From the NCBI GenBank assembly GCA_034670025.1, contig JAXMOE010000002.1, positions 372,001 through 436,000 of the forward strand: DNA of 64,000 nucleotides. Direction: 5' to 3'. This DNA is from PGYR01 sp034670025. Lineage in GTDB: Bacteria > Bacteroidota > Ignavibacteria > Kapaibacteriales > UBA2268. This document shows positions 53,489 through 61,850 of the stretch, one piece after another (position 1 is the first letter of the stretch; each line of letters opens with the position of its first letter). The notes beneath the pieces are model-generated. The model saw only the letters and a program-made list of their open reading frames with translations, did no database searches and was not told the origin of the DNA. The translations under genes were made by a program, and so were the position numbers.

Positions 53489-53968
53489 TCATTTCCAAAA
53501 GTACCAACCGTGTCCGCCTGCTACTCCGCCTGCAATAGCGATTAAGCTTAATGTAAGTAGTACCCGATGGACAATCTGCATAATTTTAAAGACTTTGTCG
53601 GGGTGTGATTTGTAATATTTCTCAATCAACTTAGGTAATACGAATGGCTCCATAATGAATAGAATGATAGTGAATATGAGCCAGACCAACACCATTAGCT
53701 GTATCCACCAATAATCGAATGATATTAATCTGATCCACCCTTCGGTAATATGAAGCATATATAAGCCAGATAGCCCAGTAAGAGTTGTGGTTATTTTTGC
53801 TTGGGTTGAGAACTTGCTCTCTATTTTTTCGAATAATGCGAGCTTGTCTTCACTACTTTTCAGTTTGCTAATGTAAGGTATCAAAACAGTTGTAACCATT
53901 GATACACCACCAATCCAGATTACTACTGAAAGAATATGTATGACCCTTGCGAATGTGAATAATTCCAT
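53489..53968 (-). CDS. CopD-like four-helix membrane protein
   Basis: The 159-residue product has four membrane helices. The first contains FARVIHILSVVIWIGGVSMV, the histidine-helix pattern of the CopD/DUF2269-like superfamily, and the last two flank MQIVHRVLLTLSLIAIAGGV. Histidines in helices 1 and 4 could bind haem or copper. Relatives include CopD and HemJ-type proteins, so copper handling or haem synthesis are possible; no copper-resistance gene is adjacent. Confidence 0.65.
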   Translation of the reverse strand: MELFTFARVIHILSVVIWIGGVSMVTTVLIPYISKLKSSEDKLALFEKIESKFSTQAKITTTLTGLSGLYMLHITEGWIRLISFDYWWIQLMVLVWLIFTIILFIMEPFVLPKLIEKYYKSHPDKVFKIMQIVHRVLLTLSLIAIAGGVAGGHGWYFWK

Positions 53969-54032
53969 TATTTCGCCAATTGATTAAATTATATAATCAA
54001 AATAGCAAATCAATGTATCGCTATTTGGAAAA

Positions 54033-55583
54033 TCAGAGTTCTGTGTTTGTTTGTTGTGTTTTCTCTGCTTTCTGCATATTCTTATTTTCAATAAATAATC
54101 TGTTGAGCTCATCAAATATCTCAGTTGCTACTTCTTCGTCTATATCTATTATCGAAGCATCGCTCCCATAAACAGTAGCAGCGGTGTCAATCTCAACCGT
54201 TGCAAGGTCTAATCTACGCTGGAAATAAGTTGACCGCTTGTGGAGAGTCTGAATTTTCTCAATTGGGATGACTGATATTTTCTGAAACCAAAATCCCTGC
54301 TTCACAAATATCTGGTCGTCAATCACATTGTAGCCACGATACTGATATCTGATATAGGCAGCAAATGCGATGATAGGAATTAGCACTAATAATATCCAAA
54401 AACTATCGAAAGAAAAGTAGAGTGCAAAACCAAAGGGAACAGAATAGAATAAATACCTAATTGCTGCTCTTCTTATTGTTTTTGGGCTTACCTTGTTGAA
54501 CTCAAAAGGTAGCTCAACTCCTCTTATACGTTGTATAATATCTTTGATTTGACTTATTTTGGCGAAGGGTATTGCCGTCTCTGATTTAGCTTTGCTGCCA
54601 TCGCCACCACCGAATCCAGCTGTTTGCATATCTAATCTGAAGAAATTCAGCTTTCTGGTGATAGGATTCGATTTAATTACCATCATCTGCAATTTTTTCA
54701 AAGGGATTGCACTTATCCTTGTTGAAAATAATCCTTGTGAAGTGACTAATTTCCCTCTTTCACTCACTAATTTGAATTTGTGATAAGTGTTCACAGTAAG
54801 CAAAATGTCAATTAGCCACGAAATAAAGAGAATAGAAAACACTCCAAGCAAGACATAGAGCGTTATCATAAATACATCTAATTGCTTTATATAATCTTTG
54901 TAACCCGACTCTAATATTTGCTCTAATTGTTCAGTCCATTTGGGACTGAATTGCGAAACCATAGAAAATATCCAAGCTGAAGCTGCTAATACAACTGGTC
55001 TGAACCTAAGAGCACCATAACGGATAGTATCCATTAAGCTCATAGAAAAGATTACATTTTCGTCTTCTTCTTCTTTCGATTCATTACCAATTAATAACTC
55101 AGCGTTTTCACCAGTTTTTTCAGCTTCTTTCTCATTCTGATATGCTTTTACCACTTCTTTTATGTGGTGTGCGTCTGCTTTTGACACACTGTCCAAAACG
55201 CCTTCTGTTGTGGCATCACCAGCAGTTTCTAACTGAACTTTGGCTATATTTAGTATCTTGTGTATAAAATTTTGAGTGACAGATATATTCTGTATCCGCT
55301 CTATTTTTATATGTCTTTCTTTTTTGCTGAATATTCCTGAACGAATTATTACTTCCGAATCAGTAATGCTGTAGTCGAAATAATAATAGTTGAGAAATAG
55401 ACCAGGCAAAACAAAAAAGCCAAGTAAGATTGAGATAATAATATATATCCAATCTTCTGTGTTCCCGCCATAGAGCACAAACACAATTGGAAAAGCAATA
55501 TTAGGCAATGTGGTTATGAGCCGATAAACTAACGTTAGTGGATGGAGCCGTTTTTCCCAAATACCATTCTCATGGTTCATCAT
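54033..55583 (-). CDS. YdbT-like membrane protein with bacterial PH domains
   Basis: The 516-residue product has repeated pairs of membrane helices, each followed by a bPH2 (YdbS/YdbT) domain: ITDSEVIIRSGIFSKKERHI, LVSERGKLVTSQGLFSTRIS and IDDQIFVKQGFWFQKISVIP, so three domains. Each shows the IPxxKIQ pattern of the family. In Bacillus, YdbS and YdbT help protect against some antimicrobial peptides; the general function is unknown. It overlaps the ydbS-like gene by 4 bases (ATGA) and forms an operon with it. Confidence 0.88.
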   Translation of the reverse strand: MMNHENGIWEKRLHPLTLVYRLITTLPNIAFPIVFVLYGGNTEDWIYIIISILLGFFVLPGLFLNYYYFDYSITDSEVIIRSGIFSKKERHIKIERIQNISVTQNFIHKILNIAKVQLETAGDATTEGVLDSVSKADAHHIKEVVKAYQNEKEAEKTGENAELLIGNESKEEEDENVIFSMSLMDTIRYGALRFRPVVLAASAWIFSMVSQFSPKWTEQLEQILESGYKDYIKQLDVFMITLYVLLGVFSILFISWLIDILLTVNTYHKFKLVSERGKLVTSQGLFSTRISAIPLKKLQMMVIKSNPITRKLNFFRLDMQTAGFGGGDGSKAKSETAIPFAKISQIKDIIQRIRGVELPFEFNKVSPKTIRRAAIRYLFYSVPFGFALYFSFDSFWILLVLIPIIAFAAYIRYQYRGYNVIDDQIFVKQGFWFQKISVIPIEKIQTLHKRSTYFQRRLDLATVEIDTAATVYGSDASIIDIDEEVATEIFDELNRLFIENKNMQKAEKTQQTNTEL

Positions 55584-56050
55584 ACGGCATCCTCTATTGT
55601 GTATTCTTTTAGCTTACTTTGTAGCTCTTGGGCATAGTAGTGGGGCAGTCCAGGTATTACCAAATCAGCTCCCTTTGTGCCTGCAGTATATATCACTAAG
55701 CTCGACAACCCAAACATCCTCTCAACTATGTTTTGGGCTATATCTATATGTTGTATTCTGCAATAAGGTGCAGTAGAATCAATCTTAGTTATTACTCCAC
55801 GCTTGAGCTGCAATTCATCATCTTTCAACTCAAAAAACCAATTATTATACTTCAGTTTTGGGAAAACGATAGTATATATCCCACCAAGTATAAAAATTAG
55901 TAGTGGTAAAAAGCCAAAAAAGAATGGCCATTTCTCTAAATCAGAGAAAATAAAATAGTCCACCGCAAGGGTGATTGCCATTAAAAATAGCGTTCTTCGT
56001 ATATAGTAAATAATCCAAACAGATTTTACATCAGGATTTAGTTGCATCAT
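55580..56050 (-). CDS. YdbS-like membrane protein with a bacterial PH domain
   Basis: The 156-residue product has two membrane helices (about 17-32 and 38-58) and one bPH2 domain with LKDDELQLKRGVITKIDSTA and YCRIQHIDIAQNIVERMFGL. It is the short partner of the ydbT-like gene and comes first in their shared transcript. The pair should form one inner-membrane complex. Confidence 0.88.
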   Translation of the reverse strand: MMQLNPDVKSVWIIYYIRRTLFLMAITLAVDYFIFSDLEKWPFFFGFLPLLIFILGGIYTIVFPKLKYNNWFFELKDDELQLKRGVITKIDSTAPYCRIQHIDIAQNIVERMFGLSSLVIYTAGTKGADLVIPGLPHYYAQELQSKLKEYTIEDAV

Positions 56051-56097
56051 AATATTACCTTTTCTCAGCCGTAGTAGTAAAAAATATATAAATATTG

Positions 56098-56105
56098 TAA
56101 ATTTG
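56098..56105 (+). promoter_or_regulatory. Candidate -7 box upstream of purL
   Basis: TAAATTTG fits the Bacteroidetes -7 element TAnnTTTG and lies 34 bases before the purL ATG. No convincing -33 TTG is present, so this is weak. Confidence 0.25.
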
Positions 56106-56139
56106 AGAAATATCTTTAACCCAAATATAAAAGCATTTC

Positions 56140-58368
56140 ATGAGCAATCAAGAATTATATTCAGAAATAGACGTAAATGTCGATGTAGCGAAAGAATTAG
56201 GATTAACCGAAGCAGAGTATGGCATGATAGTAGAAGTATTGGGAAGAGTCCCTACTTATACCGAATTGGGCGTATATTCAGTGATGTGGAGTGAGCATTG
56301 CTCATACAAAAATTCAATTCTTCAGTTGAAAACCCTGCCTCGTTCAGGTAAAAATTTATTAGTAGAAGCTGGCGAAGAAAACGCAGGCCTAATAGATATT
56401 GGTCACGGATATGGTATTGCTTTCAAGATAGAAAGCCACAACCACCCATCTGCAATTGAACCATTCCAAGGAGCAGCGACTGGCGTTGGCGGTATTCTTA
56501 GAGACATATTCTCTATGGGTGCGAGACCAATAGCAGCACTGAACTCACTTAGATTTGGTAAACTTGACGATGAAAGAACAAAGTTTCTACTTCGTGGAGT
56601 TGTAAAAGGAATCAGCCACTATGGCAACTGTTTTGGAGTACCTACTGTTGGCGGTGAAATTTACTTTGACAATAGCTACAAAGGCAATCCATTAGTGAAT
56701 GCTATGGCAGTGGGAATAGTAGATGTTAACAAAACTGCATCTGCAGCGGCTGAAGGCGTTGGGAATCCTGTGTTTATATTTGGTAGCAGCACTGGTCGTG
56801 ATGGTATTCATGGTGCATCATTGCTCGCTTCTCGTGAGTTCGATGAGCATACGGAAGATATGAGACCTACTGTACAAGTTGGTGACCCATTCGAAGAGAA
56901 AAAATTATTAGAAGCAACCTTAGAAATGATTGATAAGGGACTAATAGTCAGCGTTCAAGATATGGGTGCTGCTGGTATCTCTTGTTCAACTTCTGAGATG
57001 AGTGCTACTAATGGCTTAGGTATGGATGTCCAATTAGATGACATTCCTTTACGTGAGACTGATATGTCAGCTTATGAGATTATGCTTTCCGAATCGCAAG
57101 AAAGAATGCTTGCTGTAATTGCTAAAGGCAGAGAGAAGGAAGCGTTAGAAATAGCTGAGAAATGGGACATAGCAATGAAAGAAGTTGCTGTTGTCACTGA
57201 CAAAAATGAAATTAATTTGAATTACCAAGGCAGAAAAGTAGCTCAGTTAGATGCTCACTCGCTTGTACTTGGTGGTGGAGCTCCTGTGTATGTTCGTGAG
57301 GCAACAAAGCCAGCATATATGGACATAGCTCATAACTACGATTTGGATAGCTTAACAACAGATTTGAGCCAAACTGAGGTATTCTACAAATTATTAACTG
57401 ACCCAACTATCGCATCGAAAAGATGGGTATATGAGCAGTATGATTCGCAAGTGAGAACTAACACTGTGAACATAAAAGGCGATGCAGCAGTGATGAGAAT
57501 AAAAGAAATTCCAGGCAAAGGATTGGCTGTAAAAACTGATTGTAACAGCACTTATGTTTACTTGAATCCTTACAAAGGTGCTATGGCTGCAGTTTGTGAG
57601 TCAGCAAGAAATGTAGCTTGCGTTGGTGCTAAGCCAGTTGCAATTACTAACTGCTTGAACTTCGGTAATCCTTATGACCCAGAAGTTTACTACCAATTCT
57701 CAGAAGCAATAAAGGGAATGGGAGATGCTTGTCGCAAGTTAGAAACTCCAGTTACTGGTGGTAATGTTTCGTTCCACAATGAGACTAAGACAAGTGCAAT
57801 AAACCCAACTCCAACAATTGGAATGCTTGGGTTGATTGATGATTTGGAAAAAGTAATGTCTTCGGAGTTCAAAAATGAAGGCGATGATATTTATTTACTC
57901 GGTTCTGACAGAAAAGAAATCGGTGGTAGCCAGTACCTAAAGACAATATTTGATTTGGTAGCAGGCGATGCACCAGACATTGATATTGATGAAGAAGCGA
58001 GCTTGATAGAAGCAATATTGAAGCTAATTAATGAAGGAGTTATAAACTCTGCACACGACACTTCGGAAGGTGGAATAGCTATCTGCTTGGCAGAAAAAGC
58101 AATGGCATCTGACGGACTTGGTTGCGAAGTGAATATAGAAGGCGACAATGCTGGACTATTTGGTGAGTCTCACAGTAGAATTATTATCTCTGCTTCTCCA
58201 GAAGATGCTACTCGTATTTCTGAGATAGCTGTAGAGCACAACTTAGGCCTGTTGAAAATGGGTAAAGTAGTAGAAGATAACTTTAAGATAAACAATAGCA
58301 TCAATGAGCCAGTTGACAAGATGACTGAAGCTTATGAGAACGCATTGCCAAATATTATGAATAAATAA
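56140..58368 (+). CDS. purL: Phosphoribosylformylglycinamidine synthase subunit PurL
   Basis: PurL makes FGAM from FGAR, ATP and glutamine-derived ammonia in purine synthesis. At 742 residues it is the small type, which needs separate PurQ and PurS subunits; neither is in the window. Visible motifs are VMWSEHCSYKNS, KIESHNHPSAIEPFQGAATG, GGILRDIFSMGARP, and in the second half TGGNVSFHNET and INSAHDTSEGGIAICLAEKA. The lipoprotein gene that follows starts 11 bases later. Confidence 0.97.
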   Translation: MSNQELYSEIDVNVDVAKELGLTEAEYGMIVEVLGRVPTYTELGVYSVMWSEHCSYKNSILQLKTLPRSGKNLLVEAGEENAGLIDIGHGYGIAFKIESHNHPSAIEPFQGAATGVGGILRDIFSMGARPIAALNSLRFGKLDDERTKFLLRGVVKGISHYGNCFGVPTVGGEIYFDNSYKGNPLVNAMAVGIVDVNKTASAAAEGVGNPVFIFGSSTGRDGIHGASLLASREFDEHTEDMRPTVQVGDPFEEKKLLEATLEMIDKGLIVSVQDMGAAGISCSTSEMSATNGLGMDVQLDDIPLRETDMSAYEIMLSESQERMLAVIAKGREKEALEIAEKWDIAMKEVAVVTDKNEINLNYQGRKVAQLDAHSLVLGGGAPVYVREATKPAYMDIAHNYDLDSLTTDLSQTEVFYKLLTDPTIASKRWVYEQYDSQVRTNTVNIKGDAAVMRIKEIPGKGLAVKTDCNSTYVYLNPYKGAMAAVCESARNVACVGAKPVAITNCLNFGNPYDPEVYYQFSEAIKGMGDACRKLETPVTGGNVSFHNETKTSAINPTPTIGMLGLIDDLEKVMSSEFKNEGDDIYLLGSDRKEIGGSQYLKTIFDLVAGDAPDIDIDEEASLIEAILKLINEGVINSAHDTSEGGIAICLAEKAMASDGLGCEVNIEGDNAGLFGESHSRIIISASPEDATRISEIAVEHNLGLLKMGKVVEDNFKINNSINEPVDKMTEAYENALPNIMNK

Positions 58369-58379
58369 GGAATAAGAAA

Positions 58380-59144
58380 ATGAAAAAACTATTAGCAATA
58401 TTAGCAATGTCAGCTTCATTGGCATTTTACGGATGTGAAGAGAGCAGCACGGATTCTGAAGGAAGTGATTTCTCACTTGGAATAACTGGTGATACAAGAT
58501 GGTCTTATGGTGCTTACAATGTTGATGCGAGCGGTGAACAAACTGGAGATGAACTTTACGAAGAGACGATTAATTTCGGTTCAGAAGTAGAGTTTGAAAA
58601 AAAATTATCTCACAAAATGATTTATAGTTCTCTCGGTGAAGATGGGCAATTATTCAACCACATTTCTACTGATGAAGACGGTATTTACCTTTATATGGAT
58701 GAGATTGATGTAAATCAATTTGAGCAAATAAAGCCAGACACAGAAACTAAGATTCCTATAATAATTCCTGGTTGGATAAAGATATATGATTTCAATCAAG
58801 ACAATTGGGAATCATTCTTTGTTGAGTTGGATCAAGTAATTGGTCAAGATACAGTGAAAGGAAAGTTGATTATTAGTGGCTCAAAGCAAGGAACAGAATC
58901 AGTTAATTTCCAAGGAAATGATTACTCCGCTATGCTTTCAAACTTATCAATAGAAGTAGAAGCAATGGTAGCATCTCCAACTTTAAACGTAAATCAAGAA
59001 GTTAAATCTAATCTTAAATTTAGCTTTATTGAAGGTGTTGGTATCTATTCAATAATGCAAGAAGAGAATGTACTACTTGGATTAGAAAATGATATAATTC
59101 AGGTGTTGAAATCAGCTATTGTTTTAAAATATGAAACTGAATAG
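58380..59144 (+). CDS. Uncharacterised lipoprotein, paralogue of the one at 6289
   Basis: The 254-residue product has a signal peptide with lipobox FYGC (cysteine 19). The mature part is predicted beta-rich and has no recognised domain. It aligns by eye with the lipoprotein at 6289-7029 through matching blocks: a W-containing first strand, IKIYDFNQ, VIGQDTVKG, a GSK block, GNDYSAMLSNLSIEVE and EGVGIYSIM. It sits 11 bases after purL, probably by read-through, and is followed by a terminator. Confidence 0.75.
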   Translation: MKKLLAILAMSASLAFYGCEESSTDSEGSDFSLGITGDTRWSYGAYNVDASGEQTGDELYEETINFGSEVEFEKKLSHKMIYSSLGEDGQLFNHISTDEDGIYLYMDEIDVNQFEQIKPDTETKIPIIIPGWIKIYDFNQDNWESFFVELDQVIGQDTVKGKLIISGSKQGTESVNFQGNDYSAMLSNLSIEVEAMVASPTLNVNQEVKSNLKFSFIEGVGIYSIMQEENVLLGLENDIIQVLKSAIVLKYETE

Positions 59145-59163
59145 CTATTTCTGAAATTTATTT

Positions 59164-59201
59164 AAACTCCCATCTGATTGATTTAGTTGGGAGTTTTTTT
59201 T
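59164..59201 (+). terminator. Terminator of the purL-lipoprotein transcript
   Basis: AAACTCCCA (59164-59172) pairs with TGGGAGTTT (59188-59196) and is followed by T. It starts 20 bases after the lipoprotein stop. The stem closely resembles that of the gpx terminator. Confidence 0.9.
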
Positions 59202-59212
59202 ATTGTTCAAAG

Positions 59213-59655
59213 CAATGTCTAAAAAGGAATAATGTCACAGCGAGCGTAGCGCTGCTGTCTGTATTAGTAAAGAAAGATTGCCACAAAATATCAGTAAACT
59301 GATATTTCTCGCAATGACTATGAAATTTTAATTGTCTGTTATTTTTTTTAAATCCGAAGTTCAATTTCAGCATAATCGTAGAGACGTATTGCATACGTCT
59401 TACAAATGCCTATGCCCCTCTGGAGGGGCTGGCAGAGCTTGCTCTGACTGGGGAGGAAATAACTTATGTCATAACGAGGAGACAATGTTTACATTGTTGA
59501 CGTGGTTATCTCTAAATAGAGATTGCCACACTTCGTTCGCAAAGACAGATTTCCGTCTATCCATAGATTTGTTACTAGCAAATCCTCCCGACCTCCTTTA
59601 TCAAGGAGGAGCTAATTATTGGGAAGGGTTTAAGTTAATTAAAAACTCACCTTAA
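59213..59655. repeat. Cluster of dispersed palindromic repeats
   Basis: This roughly 440-base noncoding stretch is a patchwork of palindromic pieces. The first is a GCGAGCGTAGCGC-type hairpin near 59240. The second runs from GATTGCCACA at 59276 to CTCGCAATGAC near 59320 around ATATCAGTAAACTGATAT. The third is AGACGTAT (59382-59389) with ATACGTCT (59393-59400), followed by CCCCTCTGGAGGGG near 59415 and GCAGAGCTTGCTCTG. The last pieces are ATCTCTAAATAGAGAT near 59507 and CTCCTTTATCAAGGAG near 59592. These cores are typical of scattered repeats in environmental Bacteroidota. No real gene is seen; the open frame that spans 59332-59655 translates repeat sequence. Confidence 0.65.
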
Positions 59656-59659
59656 ACAT

Positions 59660-60031
59660 CTACCTATGCTGGTCAATCAAAATAGCATTGCCATCGGGGT
59701 CAAGGACAACAAAGCTGCCGGGCCCTTCTGCCGATTCATCTGTCTCGTTGATTATGCTGATTCCTTTCTCTTTTAGCTCTTTTTGTATGTCGCGGACATC
59801 GGTGAACTCATCTAATTCAATGGCATCTTGGTCCCAGCCTGGATTGAATGTCAATATATTATTGTCGAACATACCGTGGAATAGTCCAATGAGTGTGTCC
59901 ACATTTTTCATAATCAAGTAGTTGTGTTCCATACTGCCAGCAAACTCATGGAATCCGAGTTGCTCATAAAATTCTTTCGATTTGGCTAAGTCTTTTACAT
60001 TCAGACTTACTGAAAATGCTCCTAATTTCAT
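59660..60031 (-). CDS. VOC/glyoxalase family protein
   Basis: The 123-residue product has the vicinal-oxygen-chelate fold: two beta-alpha-beta-beta-beta units, beginning LGAFSVSLNVKDLAKSKEFY and EQLGFHEFAGS and ending SFVVLDPDGNAILIDQH. It is a small cytoplasmic protein, perhaps a lyase, dioxygenase or resistance protein; metal ligands are not clear enough to choose. It lies 30 bases after the ATPase gene on the same strand. Confidence 0.85.
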   Translation of the reverse strand: MKLGAFSVSLNVKDLAKSKEFYEQLGFHEFAGSMEHNYLIMKNVDTLIGLFHGMFDNNILTFNPGWDQDAIELDEFTDVRDIQKELKEKGISIINETDESAEGPGSFVVLDPDGNAILIDQHR

Positions 60032-60061
60032 TTTATTTTCCTTTGATTGGTGGATTGGTTT

Positions 60062-61696
60062 TTAAATTAACTTTAGTTTAGCTCGGTAAATTGGAGGGAC
60101 TCCAAAGTATTGCTTTTGTTCTTCTTTACAGAATCCTAGTAATTTTAAATACTTCAATAAACTTTCGTAAACATCTTTTTCAATCTTCAGCTTTTTAATA
60201 TTTACATCACCATATCTGAATTCACCGCTTTCCATGGACTTCAAATTAATAACTCTAAAAATATCCTGATATTCCTTTTTCTTAATTATTGTATAGATAT
60301 TTTTTAATTCGTCTTGTTGAACTTTTTCATAAGTCATTTCGAAAGCCTCATCATTAAAAAGATCAAAATAAAATTCACCATTTAAAGTTGACGCAGAAAC
60401 ATTTTTATCCTTTTCAGGGTAAAATTTGAGATTAATCTCGGCTTGCTTTTCAAATAATTGATTAAAAAAGTAAATCAATAACCGAGGATTAACAAAGGAA
60501 TTAGCATCTTTTAGGTAAGTAAAAATCCAGTCACATAAATCGAGTGTTTGGTTACATTCAACTCTGTGTGGAAAAAATAGTTTCAGGTATTTCTCTGAAA
60601 CAGTATAGTTCAGAGGCTTGGTAATATCGAGTTTTAGTTTCTTTCTTCCCTTTGGAAATATTCTCTCCCAAGTTCTTCGTAGCCAAGAATGATTTCGGGG
60701 TTTCATTTGTCTAAACTTTCCTTTGAAAGCTTCGTCTAAATATTCGGATAAAAGCGGATTGAAATTCTGGCTGATATATTGATTGTGATTTAGTCGATAA
60801 ACAATGAAATTCAATGTTTCTCCTTTATCCCATTCTAGTTCTAAAGTTCTATCTTTTACTTTATCATACTCTATATCTGACTCATATGAATAGAATAAAT
60901 CAGTTCTTAGGAACATAGTAGGTTTAATATGACTATACAAGCTTATTTCCTCAATGCAGTCAAATAACCCTTGAATATATTTTCTTTGAAGCTGGTATTC
61001 CTCTTTCTGTACGAAATTGTCAATACGGTCAATTAGAATCAAACATTTCAAATCATTCTTCTTGAAGAACTCATTGATTTTTTCAAAGAGTGAATTAAGA
61101 ACTAATTTTTTCTTTTGGCTTGTAATTGCAACCTTAGGAGCTACTTCAAATTCCTGTCCGTTAGCAGTAAAAACAATAGAAGCACTTACTGATTTAAGAA
61201 AATCTCCCAAATCATATAAATTGAATTTTTCTTTTAACTCAATTATTTTTTTTAATTCCGACATCAGCTTTGAATAACCGCTCAGTTCACGATGTTGCTT
61301 CTTTACATGGTTAACAGTTTTAGTAAGAATAAACAATGCCCATGAAACTGTAAGCTTCATTCTGCTTTCCTCTGCGAACTGTGTTACATTTAGATAATTA
61401 TCCTCGAAGCCGAATGCTTCGTTGATTGCAATTACAGAGTATTCGGTCAAATCAAATAGGGATTCATGAACTAGGTTGTCTGATATTATTCTAAATAATG
61501 CACTTTTACCTGCACCTTTAGGCGAAAGGACATAGTTGTATGGATCAATAAGGTATTTCTGGACTTTTCTAGTAGGAAAAAAACAGTCCTTAAGAAAGGG
61601 ATCTCTTTCACCTTCGAGCTTTCCAAAAGTTATGTTGTTTAGCTGGTGAATATCAAATTGAATTGATATTGGCTGTTTGTTTTTATTTACTGTCAT
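60062..61696 (-). CDS. P-loop ATPase resembling the Sll1717 family
   Basis: The 544-residue product has an atypical Walker A SPKGAGKSA (58-66), in which Ser replaces the usual first Gly, and a hydrophobic Walker B LKCLILIDRID (D223 and D226). A sensor-like PTMFLRTDLF follows. The region before Walker A (GERDPFLKDCFFPTRKV) and the overall layout resemble the Sll1717-type ATPase family, STAND/KAP-like proteins often found in accessory and defence regions. The C-terminal half has no domain I recognise. The gene is AT-rich and preceded by an attC-like hairpin, so recent acquisition is plausible. An anti-phage or regulatory role is speculation. Confidence 0.65.
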   Translation of the reverse strand: MTVNKNKQPISIQFDIHQLNNITFGKLEGERDPFLKDCFFPTRKVQKYLIDPYNYVLSPKGAGKSALFRIISDNLVHESLFDLTEYSVIAINEAFGFEDNYLNVTQFAEESRMKLTVSWALFILTKTVNHVKKQHRELSGYSKLMSELKKIIELKEKFNLYDLGDFLKSVSASIVFTANGQEFEVAPKVAITSQKKKLVLNSLFEKINEFFKKNDLKCLILIDRIDNFVQKEEYQLQRKYIQGLFDCIEEISLYSHIKPTMFLRTDLFYSYESDIEYDKVKDRTLELEWDKGETLNFIVYRLNHNQYISQNFNPLLSEYLDEAFKGKFRQMKPRNHSWLRRTWERIFPKGRKKLKLDITKPLNYTVSEKYLKLFFPHRVECNQTLDLCDWIFTYLKDANSFVNPRLLIYFFNQLFEKQAEINLKFYPEKDKNVSASTLNGEFYFDLFNDEAFEMTYEKVQQDELKNIYTIIKKKEYQDIFRVINLKSMESGEFRYGDVNIKKLKIEKDVYESLLKYLKLLGFCKEEQKQYFGVPPIYRAKLKLI

Positions 61697-61710
61697 ATTT
61701 TATATTACTG

Positions 61711-61768
61711 CTAACGGCTTCGGATATGAACAGTTGTGGGTTTTACGCCCTAACTGTTCGGTTTGGCA
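61711..61768 (-). repeat. attC-like or REP-like imperfect hairpin
   Basis: An 8-bp perfect inner repeat, GAACAGTT (61728-61735) with AACTGTTC (61752-61759), encloses GGG/CCC (61738-61740 and 61748-61750). Outer ends read, on the minus strand, GCCAAAC and CGTTAGC, close to but not matching the RYYYAAC/GTTRRRY boxes of integron attC sites. CGTTAGC ends 15 bases before the ATPase ATG, the usual spacing in an integron cassette. No integrase gene is in the window. Confidence 0.35.
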
Positions 61769-61850
61769 ATGACCTTTATTTTTATGTTTAAATTTCTGTT
61801 TTATCACTTCAGTCCTAATTTATTATAGCCATTGTCACAAAGTCTTGCAT

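Noticed and set aside
59332..59655. 107-codon open frame in the repeat cluster
   Set aside because: It translates palindromic repeat sequence, has no motif and no plausible ribosome site.
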